Assembly: GCA_021372435.1 (NCBI GenBank)
Contig: JAJFUK010000089.1
Coordinates: 1 to 33,652 of the forward strand
Source of the DNA: Actinomycetes bacterium
Lineage (GTDB): Bacteria > Actinomycetota > Thermoleophilia > RBG-16-64-13
Length of the DNA: 33,652 nucleotides
Direction of reading: 5' to 3'
Positions 14,162 to 21,547 of the stretch are shown one piece after another. Positions within the stretch are counted from its first letter, which is position 1. Every line of letters begins with the position of its first letter. A program made the translations under genes and the position numbers. The notes beneath the pieces were generated by a model. That model did no database searches. It saw only the letters and a list, made by a program, of their open reading frames with translations, and was not told the DNA's origin.

Positions 14162-15601
14162 CTACGGCTTGGCCTCGCCGAGCCTGTCGGCGAGTAATCC
14201 CCGTATCACTTTCGGGTTGGCCTTGCCGCCTGATGCCCGCATCACCCGGCCGACCAGGAAGCCCAAAGCCTTTTCCTCACCGCCCCTGAAGTCGGCGACG
14301 GCGCCCGGTTGCTCTCCGATCACCTTGTCGATGAGCGCATCCAGGGCGTCGAGATCGGATATCTGTTCGAAGCCCCGAACGCCGACGATCGCCTCCGGTG
14401 CTTCGTTGCTGTCGAACATGGACACGAGCACCTCACGCGCGGCGCTGGCGTTGATCTCGTCTTTCGCAAGCATCCGGAGCAGTGCGGCGAAGCGCGCCGG
14501 GGTCACTCGGGAGCCGGCCAGTTCCTGTCGCCGTTCCTTGACGGCCGGCACGAGTTGCGTAATGAGCCAGTGCATGACCGTGCGGGGAGCGACGCCCTCT
14601 TCGGCCACGACCTCGAAGTAGCGGGCGACCTCCGGGTCGGCGATCAGGGACAGGGCTTCGTCGTCGGTCAATCCGTATCGCCGGCTGAAGCGCCCGGCCT
14701 TGACGGACGGCATCTCCGGGAGCCGCGCGCGCATCGTCTCGATCCACTCCTCCGACAGCTCGAGGACGGGGACGCACGGGTCGGGGACGCAGGGTCCTTC
14801 GAACTTGGCGCGCATCGGAAGTGTGACTTTCTTGTCTGGGTCCCACAGACGGGTGTGCAGAAGCACGGCTTCACCCGCCTGGACCGCGGCGGTCTGGCGG
14901 CTGATCTCGTAAGCGATGGCATCACCTACGTGACGGATGGAGTTCATGTTCTTGACCTCCACCTTGGTGCTCATCTGGGTAGTGCCCCGCGGACGTATGG
15001 AGATGTTGGCGTCGGCGCGCATGGTGCCGTTCTCCAGGTTGCATTCCGAGGAGCCCACAGAGCGCACCTGGGTGCGCAAAGCTTTGAGAAACTCCATGGC
15101 TTCATAGGGCGTACGAAGATCCGGTTCTGTGACGATCTCGACCAGCGGGGTGCCGGCCCGGTTGAAATCCACCAGACTGACCGGCACGCGCCCTTCCATC
15201 TCATGCACGAGTTTCGCGACGTCTTCTTCCATGTGGATGTGGTGGATGCGCATTCTTTTCGCAGCGCCGTTCTCGTCGATGATGTCAAGGCCGCCGCCAC
15301 GCGAGAGGGGAAGATGGGCCTGGGAGAGCTGGTAGCCTTTGGGCAGATCAGGATAGTAGTAGACCTTCTGGTCGAAGGCGCTCCGGGGCTGGAGTTCGGC
15401 GCCCAGCCCCAGACAGAGCAGCGCCGCTTTCTCGAGCGCCTGTTCGCTCAGCCGGGGCATGGCCCCGGGGAGCCACAAGCAGGTCGGACACGTATTGAGG
15501 TTGGGTTCATCTCCCGGACGGTTGGGACAGTCGCAGAACATCTTGGTCGCGCAGTTGAGCTCGATGTGTATCTCGAGTCCGATGACCGCTTCGAACTCCA
15601 T
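14162..15601 (-). CDS. gatB: Asp/Glu-tRNA amidotransferase subunit B, variant
   Basis: A 479-residue GatB, which activates the side-chain carboxylate of mischarged Asp-tRNA(Asn) or Glu-tRNA(Gln) by phosphorylation. Present are VIGLEIHIEL, the zinc ligands (CDC and CPTC, residues ~23-41), KVYYYPDLPKGYQLSQ, the HMEED active-site segment, the signature LVDFNRAGTPLVEIVTEPD, and the C-terminal helical YqeY-like domain ending NPKVIRGLLADRL. The usual motif AHDYRYFPEPDLP is absent: the segment reads KFEGPCVPDPCVPVLEL (about residues 266-282). I chose ATG 15601, two bases after the gatA stop; a TTG at 15607 is an alternative start. It is the third gene of the aspS-gatC/gatA/gatB operon. The segment replacement is odd and may change activity. 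Confidence 0.9.
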   Translation of the reverse strand: MEFEAVIGLEIHIELNCATKMFCDCPNRPGDEPNLNTCPTCLWLPGAMPRLSEQALEKAALLCLGLGAELQPRSAFDQKVYYYPDLPKGYQLSQAHLPLSRGGGLDIIDENGAAKRMRIHHIHMEEDVAKLVHEMEGRVPVSLVDFNRAGTPLVEIVTEPDLRTPYEAMEFLKALRTQVRSVGSSECNLENGTMRADANISIRPRGTTQMSTKVEVKNMNSIRHVGDAIAYEISRQTAAVQAGEAVLLHTRLWDPDKKVTLPMRAKFEGPCVPDPCVPVLELSEEWIETMRARLPEMPSVKAGRFSRRYGLTDDEALSLIADPEVARYFEVVAEEGVAPRTVMHWLITQLVPAVKERRQELAGSRVTPARFAALLRMLAKDEINASAAREVLVSMFDSNEAPEAIVGVRGFEQISDLDALDALIDKVIGEQPGAVADFRGGEEKALGFLVGRVMRASGGKANPKVIRGLLADRLGEAKP

Positions 15602-15603
15602 GG

Positions 15604-16977
15604 TCAATCGCCCTTCCGGTCCGTCTCGAGAAGGGACTCCCCCAGAGCCAGCAACCGCCCGTCGGCCAGCCGGGGGCCCGTGAGCTGGATGCCGGCCCGG
15701 CCTCCGCCCGGCGACGACGGCAGGTACAGGACGGGCTGCCCGGTCACATTGGCGAACAAGGTGGATGCGAACTCGGCATAGACGCCGCGGAGTGACGCCT
15801 GCGCGCCGTAGCGCGGGGCGGAAGGTGCCTCGCCGGGGCTGCCGGGGCCGCCCTTAGCCGGCACGCCGGCCGCAGTGTCGCCGGAGGCGCCGCCGGAAGG
15901 CACCCCGGCCATGCCGCCGGAAGGCACCCCGGCCGCGCCGCCGTCGATGCCGGGGAACGCCAGGAAGTCGACCTGCGACGTGAGTCGTCGCATCTCTCTG
16001 ACCAGGCGCGCGCGGATGCGGCAGGCGTCCTCGAAAGCGCCGTAGCGTTCGAACTGGAAGAAGGCGCCCTGGATCAAGTAGCTCTTGACGAACGGGCCGA
16101 AGGCCGCAGCGCGCGAGAGCAGATACATCTCGTTCCAGTTCTTGGCGCCCGGGGCCCGCGGCCCATAGCGGACCGAATCGTAGCGTCCCGCAGCGGACGA
16201 GGCCTCCACCGAACCCACGATCCTGTGAACGAGAGAGAAGAGGGAGAAGTCCGGCAGGGACATCTCCTGCAGGGTGAACCCCCGCCTCCTCAGGGCCTCG
16301 AGTGACGCTCGGAACTCCTCGCCCTCTGTTGCGGGAAGAGCGTCTTGGGCCTCGTCGATCACGCCGATGGTGATCTTGCCCGGGTCGATCGCCATAGAGC
16401 TGAAGTCCGGAGCTTCCTCGTCGGGGAGAGAGAAATCAAGCCCGTCCTGACCGGTGATGATCCGGAGGGTCTCCCGGATGTCGTCCAGACTCCGGGAAAG
16501 GACGGCACAGCATTCCATCGACGGGATCAGGCCGATAAGGCCGAAACGCGACACCAGGCCGTAGCTGGGTTTGAGGCCGCACACTCCCGCGCGGGCCGCG
16601 GCCACCCGGCTTTCGCCGATGGAATCGAGGACCAGTTCGATATCGGCGAACGCCTGCCGCACGGCCTCGCCGGTCCGGCCGCCCGCCAGACCGAAGCCGA
16701 ATTCGGCCGCGTGGATCGAGCCGCACAAGTAGGCGCCGGCCCCCCGCAGCCGCTGCACCACGGTGGCGTCTTCCAGTGAGACGTAGCCGGCCAGGGCATG
16801 CGAGCCGGCGTCTGTCGGCCAGCCCTTCACCGCGACACCGGGCTGGACGGCGACCTTGAGCCCGCGCAGACGGCCGTCGTCTGGGGCGTGACCGTGCCCG
16901 GTGGCGTGACCCTGCACGGCGGCGTGACCGTGCCCGGTGGCGGTCTCAGGGTTGCGATGGAAGAAGATGGGATCCAT
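15604..16977 (-). CDS. gatA: GatA-like amidase-fold protein, apparently without catalytic residues
   Basis: A 457-residue GatA homologue: LEDATVVQRLRGAGA, VCGLKPSYGLVSRFGL (residues 132-147), then EASSAAGRYDSVRYG and YLIQGAFF line up with GatA. The catalytic parts do not. The Lys of the usual IKDN is Gln45 (AVQPG). The loop holding GGSSGGSAAAVAAG is shortened to GGRTGEAVRQ. SDTGGSIRQP is replaced by DSIGESRVAA. The Ser-cisSer-Lys triad that frees ammonia from glutamine is therefore lost or rebuilt. The N-terminus is about 30-40 residues shorter than canonical and carries a His-rich repeat (TGHGHA). A Gly/Pro/Ser-rich repeat (GVPSGG) sits at residues ~350-390. It lies 11 bases after aspS-gatC and overlaps gatB's alternative start. 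It is either a pseudoenzyme partner or a new specificity. Confidence 0.8.
   Translation of the reverse strand: MDPIFFHRNPETATGHGHAAVQGHATGHGHAPDDGRLRGLKVAVQPGVAVKGWPTDAGSHALAGYVSLEDATVVQRLRGAGAYLCGSIHAAEFGFGLAGGRTGEAVRQAFADIELVLDSIGESRVAAARAGVCGLKPSYGLVSRFGLIGLIPSMECCAVLSRSLDDIRETLRIITGQDGLDFSLPDEEAPDFSSMAIDPGKITIGVIDEAQDALPATEGEEFRASLEALRRRGFTLQEMSLPDFSLFSLVHRIVGSVEASSAAGRYDSVRYGPRAPGAKNWNEMYLLSRAAAFGPFVKSYLIQGAFFQFERYGAFEDACRIRARLVREMRRLTSQVDFLAFPGIDGGAAGVPSGGMAGVPSGGASGDTAAGVPAKGGPGSPGEAPSAPRYGAQASLRGVYAEFASTLFANVTGQPVLYLPSSPGGGRAGIQLTGPRLADGRLLALGESLLETDRKGD
15889..15934. repeat. Two 22-base direct repeats (24-base period) within gatA
   Basis: GCCGCCGGAAGGCACCCCGG(CC) occurs at 15889-15910 and 15913-15934 without mismatch. 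On the coding strand it encodes two GVPSGG units of a Gly/Pro/Ser-rich insertion. It is probably a slippage-prone linker of variable length. Confidence 0.7.
16885..16938. repeat. Three 18-base tandem repeats encoding a His-rich N-terminus of GatA
   Basis: Units at 16885-16902, 16903-16920 and 16921-16938 follow GGCGTGACCGTGCCCGGT. Units 1 and 3 are identical and unit 2 differs at three bases. On the minus strand they encode TGHGHA, AVQGHA and TGHGHA, a His-rich stretch not found in ordinary GatA. Confidence 0.75.
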
Positions 16978-16988
16978 GAGGGGTCTCT

Positions 16989-19109
16989 CTATTCCAGGAT
17001 GCCGGCGACTTTGAAATAGCCGTTCTTCACCGAAGGGGCGTTCTTGAGGAGGTCGCCCGTTCGGGATAGCTCGCAGCGTCGCTCCACAGTCCCGGGACGC
17101 ATGCGATTGGCGAGGGGGACGACGGTGTACATCGGCTCGTCTTCGCCCGCGCTGCCGGCGGCAATCAGGGCCAGCTCTTCGGCCTGCTTCAGGGTCTCCG
17201 CCATGACGGCGCGCTCCTCGGCAGCGATGCCGATGCGCGACAACCAGGAGAGACGGTCGATACGGTCTTCTTTCTCGGCGGCCCCGGGCAGTACCTCGCG
17301 GCTTCCTAGATCGAGCAGGCCGAGTTCGGCCAGTTGCTCTCGCTTCACGGGCGTCGGCGCACCGGTCAGAGGACAGACGGCGCTGCGGTTCTTTGGGAAG
17401 GCGATCACCTCGCGGATGGAAGGAGTCCGTAGGATCATCGACACGGTCCGGTCCATGCCCAGCGCCAGGCCGCCGTGCGGGGGCGGGCCGAAATCGAAGG
17501 CCCGCAGGAAGAAACCGAACCGTTCGTTGACCTCCTCGTCCGTCAGCCCCAGCGCGGTGAATATCTTGCGCTGCAGACCGCGGTCACTGATGCGGATGCT
17601 GCCGCCGCCCAGCTCCTCCCCGTTCACCACGAGGTCGTACGCGCGGGAGCGTAGCGTCAGCAGCTCTTCGACATCGGCCGGGTCGAAGTCGGTGCGGTCC
17701 GGCGCGGTGAAGGGGTGATGGCTGGAGGTGACGCCCCCTTGCTCCGTGGGCTCGAACAGCGGGAAGTCGGTGATCCAGACCGGGCAGAAGGCGTCGTCGG
17801 GGATCAGGTCGAGGCGCTTCGCCAGATGCAGGCGGAGCTGGCCGAGGGCCGAGGTGACGACCTCAGGCGAGGGATCGGCCACCATAATGAGGACGTCCCC
17901 GTCGTCGACGGCGAAGCGGGAGCGCAACCGGTCGAGCTCCCGACTGCTGAAGAACTGGACGATGTTGGATTCGAGCCGGCCGTTCCCGGCGCGCATCCAG
18001 GTCATGCCCTTGGCGCCGAACGACGGCGCGATCTCCTTAGCGTATTCGTTCTGCAGGACGTTCTTGCTCAGCCTGTCGGACTGACCTTTGAGGTTGAGTC
18101 CCTTGATGCGCCCGCCCTGCTCGAGCACCTGCCGGAAGATCGCGTAGCCGGTCTCTGTGAACACGTCGGTGACGTCGACGAGACGCAGGCCGAAACGCAG
18201 GTCGGGCCGGTCGGAACCGGTCGTGTCCATCGCTTGGGCGTAGGTCATGCGGGGGAAAGGCCGGGCCGGCGAGATACCGCCGACGGCGAACATCTTGACG
18301 ACCAGCTCCTCGGTCAGCTCGTACAGTGACTCTTCGTCGATGAAGGAGGCTTCGATGTCGAGTTGCGTGAACTCCGGCTGCCGGTTGGGACGCAGGTCCT
18401 CGTCGCGAAAGCAGCGTGCCAGCTGGAAGTAACGCTCTATGCCGCCGATCATGAGCAGCTGCTTAAAAAGCTGCGGCGACTGGGGCAGGGCATAGAAGCT
18501 TCGGGGATGGAGGCGGCTGGGCACCAGGTAGTCGCGCGCCCCTTCGGGCGTGCTCATCGTCAGGGCCGGAGTCTCGATCTCTACGAAACCCCGCGAATCA
18601 AGGAACTGCCGGACGGTCTGGAAGATGCGGTGCCGCGAGGTGAGATTGTCGCGCATCGAGGGGCGACGGATGTCGAGATAACGGTACTGAAGCCGCAGGT
18701 CCTCGGAGACGTGGTCCGCCTCGCCGGAGGCCGCTCCCGCCACCATGGCCTTTTCGGAGACGGCGAACGGCAACGTGTCCGATTCCGAGAGCACGATAAG
18801 CTCCGTAGTCATGACCTCGATGGTCCCGGTCTCGATGCCTGGGTTCTCCGTGCCGGGGAGCCGGTTCCTTACCTCGCCCTTCACAGCGACGCAGTATTCT
18901 GAGCGCAGGGAGGCGGCCCTTTGGCAGACTTCACACGAGGCGGTCTCGGGACTGAAGACGATCTGGACGATGCCGCTTCTATCGCGCAGGTGCACGAAGA
19001 TCAATCCGCCGTGGTCCCGAAAGGCGTCGACCCAGCCGGCGAGAAGCACTCTGCGGCCGACGTCGTCGGATGTCAACCGCCCGCAGAAGACACGCTCGGA
19101 AAAACGCAT
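16989..19109 (-). CDS. aspS: Aspartyl-tRNA synthetase fused to GatC
   Basis: A 706-residue fusion. Residues 1 to about 600 are a bacterial AspRS: an OB-fold anticodon domain (GWVDAFRDHGGLIFVHLRDR), class II motif 2 with FQLARCFRDEDLRPNRQPEF, the GAD insertion, and motif 3, GLALGMDRTVSMIL. His in RDHGG and Gly in RLPGTENP match residues reported for non-discriminating AspRS (His31 and Gly83 of Pseudomonas aeruginosa), which also charges tRNA(Asn). The last ~95 residues are GatC: DRLSWLSRIGIAAEERAVMA, then PLANRMRPGTV and LLKNAPSVKNGYFKVAGILE. The start is ATG 19109; the 70 residues upstream in frame are unlike AspRS. It leads the operon with gatA 11 bases downstream. The fusion would tether mischarged-tRNA synthesis to the amidotransferase. 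Confidence 0.92.
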   Translation of the reverse strand: MRFSERVFCGRLTSDDVGRRVLLAGWVDAFRDHGGLIFVHLRDRSGIVQIVFSPETASCEVCQRAASLRSEYCVAVKGEVRNRLPGTENPGIETGTIEVMTTELIVLSESDTLPFAVSEKAMVAGAASGEADHVSEDLRLQYRYLDIRRPSMRDNLTSRHRIFQTVRQFLDSRGFVEIETPALTMSTPEGARDYLVPSRLHPRSFYALPQSPQLFKQLLMIGGIERYFQLARCFRDEDLRPNRQPEFTQLDIEASFIDEESLYELTEELVVKMFAVGGISPARPFPRMTYAQAMDTTGSDRPDLRFGLRLVDVTDVFTETGYAIFRQVLEQGGRIKGLNLKGQSDRLSKNVLQNEYAKEIAPSFGAKGMTWMRAGNGRLESNIVQFFSSRELDRLRSRFAVDDGDVLIMVADPSPEVVTSALGQLRLHLAKRLDLIPDDAFCPVWITDFPLFEPTEQGGVTSSHHPFTAPDRTDFDPADVEELLTLRSRAYDLVVNGEELGGGSIRISDRGLQRKIFTALGLTDEEVNERFGFFLRAFDFGPPPHGGLALGMDRTVSMILRTPSIREVIAFPKNRSAVCPLTGAPTPVKREQLAELGLLDLGSREVLPGAAEKEDRIDRLSWLSRIGIAAEERAVMAETLKQAEELALIAAGSAGEDEPMYTVVPLANRMRPGTVERRCELSRTGDLLKNAPSVKNGYFKVAGILE

Positions 19110-19162
19110 CAGAAGGGCCCTTTCTGCTCCGACTCCCGTTCTTTCGTCATTGCACGTGCGAC

Positions 19163-19193
19163 GGCCTTGGCAGGGCACGGCCCTGCCAAGGCC
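19163..19193. promoter_or_regulatory. Perfect 14-bp hairpin in the leader between aspS and the MFS gene
   Basis: GGCCTTGGCAGGGC (19163-19176) is followed by loop ACG and its exact complement (19180-19193). It lies 54 bases upstream of the aspS ATG in the divergent gap. There is no U-tract, so it is not a typical terminator. It may be a leader-RNA regulator of aspS, a protein site, or a mobile palindrome. Confidence 0.5.
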
Positions 19194-19210
19194 ACGGCCG
19201 TACAGCCGCG

Positions 19211-19244
19211 GCGGGGCGCGCGCTCGCCGACCTCGCGCGCCCGC
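19211..19244. repeat. GC-rich imperfect inverted repeat in the aspS/MFS gap
   Basis: GCGGGGCGCGCG (19211-19222) faces CGCGCGCCCGC (19234-19244) with one bulged base and an 11-base loop. It is the second structured element in the 282-base divergent gap (19110-19391), next to the perfect hairpin at 19163-19193. No clear promoter hexamers are visible for either gene. Confidence 0.4.
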
Positions 19245-19391
19245 TTCGCGTGTCCCGTGAGGATAACGCAGCGCGAGGAGTTGCACTACCATGTCGGGCG
19301 GCGAAGGCCGGCCGGTCATGCGCTGTGCCGTGGGCCGTCTCCGAAATCAGGTATTGTGGCCATGCCTGGAAGGGACTGTGCCGGAGGGAGT

Positions 19392-20852
19392 ATGCGGACT
19401 GGTCGGCGGTCACGCGAGGACCGGAGGGATGACGGCCCAGGCTGGGCGGTTCTGGCCACCCTCATGCTCGCCACGTTGCTTGCCAACGTGGCGAGCGTTT
19501 GCCTGTTCCCCCAGGTTGTCAGCCTATCCACCGAGTTCGGCAGGCCGGTCAGCACGGTGGTCTGGACCATGGTCATCTTCGACGTCATCGCGACCGGGGT
19601 CGGCGGGGTCGCGGCGGCGCTGGGGGCAGTCGTCGGCAACCGGCGGATGCTTGCTGTGGCGCTTGTCCTGCTTATGGCCGGCAGCCTTGTGGCCGCCCTA
19701 TCCACGAATCTTGTTCTTCTCATCGTCGCGCGGGCGATGCAGGGCGTTTCCATGGCCGTTCAGGCGCTTTCCATTGGGATCATCGCCTACTACTGGCGTG
19801 GCGAGAGTATGCGCCGGGCGATCAGCCTGATCGTTCTGTCCATGGGTCTGGGCGGGTTGGTCGCTTACCTGGCCGGCGGGCTGATAGCAGAGGCGGGGGG
19901 AGACTGGCGCATAATGTTCTGGGCTTTGTTCGCCGCCGCCGGTCTCGACCTCTTGTTGACGTTGATGGTCGTGAAGGAAACCAAACAGTCGAAAGGAGTA
20001 CCGGTAGACTACGGGGGCTGTGCCGGTCTCATCGTCTGGGCAGTGCTCCTGCTCCTTCCGCTCAGCCAGGCCAACTCCTGGGGGTGGGGCAGTGTCCGGG
20101 TGCTTGGTCTGCTCTTACCCGGCCTCGTGGTCCTAGCCCTCTGGGTGGTATGGGAACTGCGCCGTTCGGCGCCCCTGGTCGATCTGCGGCTGCTCGGGAG
20201 GACCGGTGTGTGGCAGGGGGCGGTCGTGGTCTTCTCGATGAGCGTCACGCTCTGCGTTCCTTCGGTGGCCGTCCCGTATCTCTTTCAGACTCCGGTTGCT
20301 TCCGGCTTCGGCTTTGGAGCGAGCATTCTAACGGTAGCACTGGCCCTGGCCGTGCCGGCCGTTCTGATTATGCTGCTGTCTGCGACCGCCACCGGTCTCA
20401 TGCGACGCATCGGTGCCAAACGGACCCTGCTGCTGGGTGCGGGCTTCGGCCTGAGCGGTCTCGGGATGGCGGTCGCGCACGGGTCGGTGGGGATCAACCT
20501 CGTCTGGCTGGCGGCGACCGGCGTGATGACGGCCTGGGCAGGCTCGGCCGCCTATGCCGTGGGAACCGAGGCCGTGTCACCGCGACAGGGCGTCATCGTG
20601 AGCACCATCTACCACACGGCCGGAGGGGGCGGGGCGGCTCTGGCCGCGGCCGCGGCCGGCTATGTGCTCACCGTACGGGAGGTGGCCGTGGAGGTCATGA
20701 CCTCGGCCGGTCCGACGCTGGAGACGTTTCCCGCCGAGGAGGCGTTCTCCTGGTCGGCCGCACTGGTGGGTTTAGCGGCACTGGCCGCCATCGTCTGCGT
20801 GCTCACCATAAGGCCTGAACGGCTGCCCAACCCGGCGCGGGAGGATTGGTAG
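19392..20852 (+). CDS. MFS transporter (drug:H+ antiporter-like)
   Basis: A 486-residue integral membrane protein of the major facilitator superfamily with 12-14 hydrophobic segments. The first is WAVLATLMLATLLANVASVC. The region after MRRIGAKRTLLLGAG is the usual inter-domain repeat. ARAMQGVSMAVQALSIGIIA matches MFS motif C-like sequence in TM5. Proteins of this type export drugs or metabolites using the proton gradient. ATG 19392 has GGAGGGAG about 4 bases upstream, a short spacing; ATG 19362 would add MPGRDCAGGS. It reads in the same direction as the tetR-MFS pair that follows after 44 bases and could share their control. Substrate is unknown. Confidence 0.85.
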   Translation: MRTGRRSREDRRDDGPGWAVLATLMLATLLANVASVCLFPQVVSLSTEFGRPVSTVVWTMVIFDVIATGVGGVAAALGAVVGNRRMLAVALVLLMAGSLVAALSTNLVLLIVARAMQGVSMAVQALSIGIIAYYWRGESMRRAISLIVLSMGLGGLVAYLAGGLIAEAGGDWRIMFWALFAAAGLDLLLTLMVVKETKQSKGVPVDYGGCAGLIVWAVLLLLPLSQANSWGWGSVRVLGLLLPGLVVLALWVVWELRRSAPLVDLRLLGRTGVWQGAVVVFSMSVTLCVPSVAVPYLFQTPVASGFGFGASILTVALALAVPAVLIMLLSATATGLMRRIGAKRTLLLGAGFGLSGLGMAVAHGSVGINLVWLAATGVMTAWAGSAAYAVGTEAVSPRQGVIVSTIYHTAGGGGAALAAAAAGYVLTVREVAVEVMTSAGPTLETFPAEEAFSWSAALVGLAALAAIVCVLTIRPERLPNPAREDW

Positions 20853-20883
20853 CGGTTCGGTGCGAGAAACGCTCCCATTTTCA

Positions 20884-20913
20884 TGCATAACGTGCAATGA
20901 TGCACGGTATGCA
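20884..20913 (+). promoter_or_regulatory. Palindromic TetR operator overlapping the tetR start
   Basis: TGCATAACGTGCA (20884-20896), spacer ATGA, then TGCACGGTATGCA (20901-20913): 12 of 13 positions are complementary. The three possible ATG starts of the regulator (20897, 20900, 20909) lie inside it, so bound repressor would block its own transcription. No Shine-Dalgarno precedes them, which suggests a leaderless or weakly translated message. Confidence 0.65.
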
Positions 20914-21547
20914 AGGTCAGGCCGGCATCGGGCTGCGGGAACGCAAGAAGGCGGAGACCCGGCTCGCCATCGAGCGGGCGGCCGTCGAGATAGCCTGCGA
21001 CCGGGGATATGAGGCAGCCACCGCTGAGGCCATCGCCGCCCGGGCGAACGTGTCGCTGCGCACGTTCTTCAACTACTTTCCCAGCAAGGATGTCGCCATC
21101 GTCGGCCAAGGCTTGGCTCTGATCGACGACCTGCAGGCCGGCCGCATCCTGGAGCAATCCGGCGCAGACCTGCTGAAAGGGATAGCCCGGGTGGCGGAGG
21201 CGTGTGCGGCTGAGGCGGATCCGACCTCGGAGCTCATGCGGCGTCGGCGGCGCCTCATTCACGAGAATCCGCCGCTACTGCACGCACGGGTGGTCTTGGA
21301 TGCCCGATTCGACAATTGGCTCGCCACGATCGTCACCGAGTACTTCCGGGTGCATCCGTCGCGACGGCGGCTTATGGGCCGGGCCACCGGGGAGGAGGAG
21401 GCCCGGCTGGCCGTGGCCGCCGTCTCCTCGGCCGTCCACTATCTGGTGCAGCAGGCGATAGAGCGCGATATCGACACCGACATCGCCGCGGAGGACATCG
21501 AAGAGACCATCGACCTGATGGCTGAGATCCACCGGAAGGGGTCATGA
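20897..21547 (+). CDS. TetR/AcrR-family repressor of the adjacent exporter
   Basis: A 216-residue regulator. The N-terminal helix-turn-helix is clear: RERKKAETRLAIERAAVEIA, then YEAATAEAIAARANVSLRTF and FNYFPSKDVAI (residues ~14-60). The C-terminal ligand domain is helical and fits the MftR/TetR group by its GLRERKK opening. Its last codons overlap the start of the DHA2 exporter (ATGA junction at 21544-21547). The two are therefore one operon, and the regulator almost certainly controls it by binding the palindrome over its own start. The exact start codon is unresolved among 20897, 20900 and 20909; none has a Shine-Dalgarno. Confidence 0.88.
   Translation: MMHGMQGQAGIGLRERKKAETRLAIERAAVEIACDRGYEAATAEAIAARANVSLRTFFNYFPSKDVAIVGQGLALIDDLQAGRILEQSGADLLKGIARVAEACAAEADPTSELMRRRRRLIHENPPLLHARVVLDARFDNWLATIVTEYFRVHPSRRRLMGRATGEEEARLAVAAVSSAVHYLVQQAIERDIDTDIAAEDIEETIDLMAEIHRKGS

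Noticed and set aside
15856-15945. Repeats within gatA as a possible CRISPR
   Set aside because: Period of 24 bases, in frame, no unique spacers; they are coding repeats.
19499-20818. A 439-residue frame overlapping the first MFS gene
   Set aside because: Low-complexity Gly/Arg-rich translation with no hydrophobic segments or motifs; the other frame is a clear transporter.
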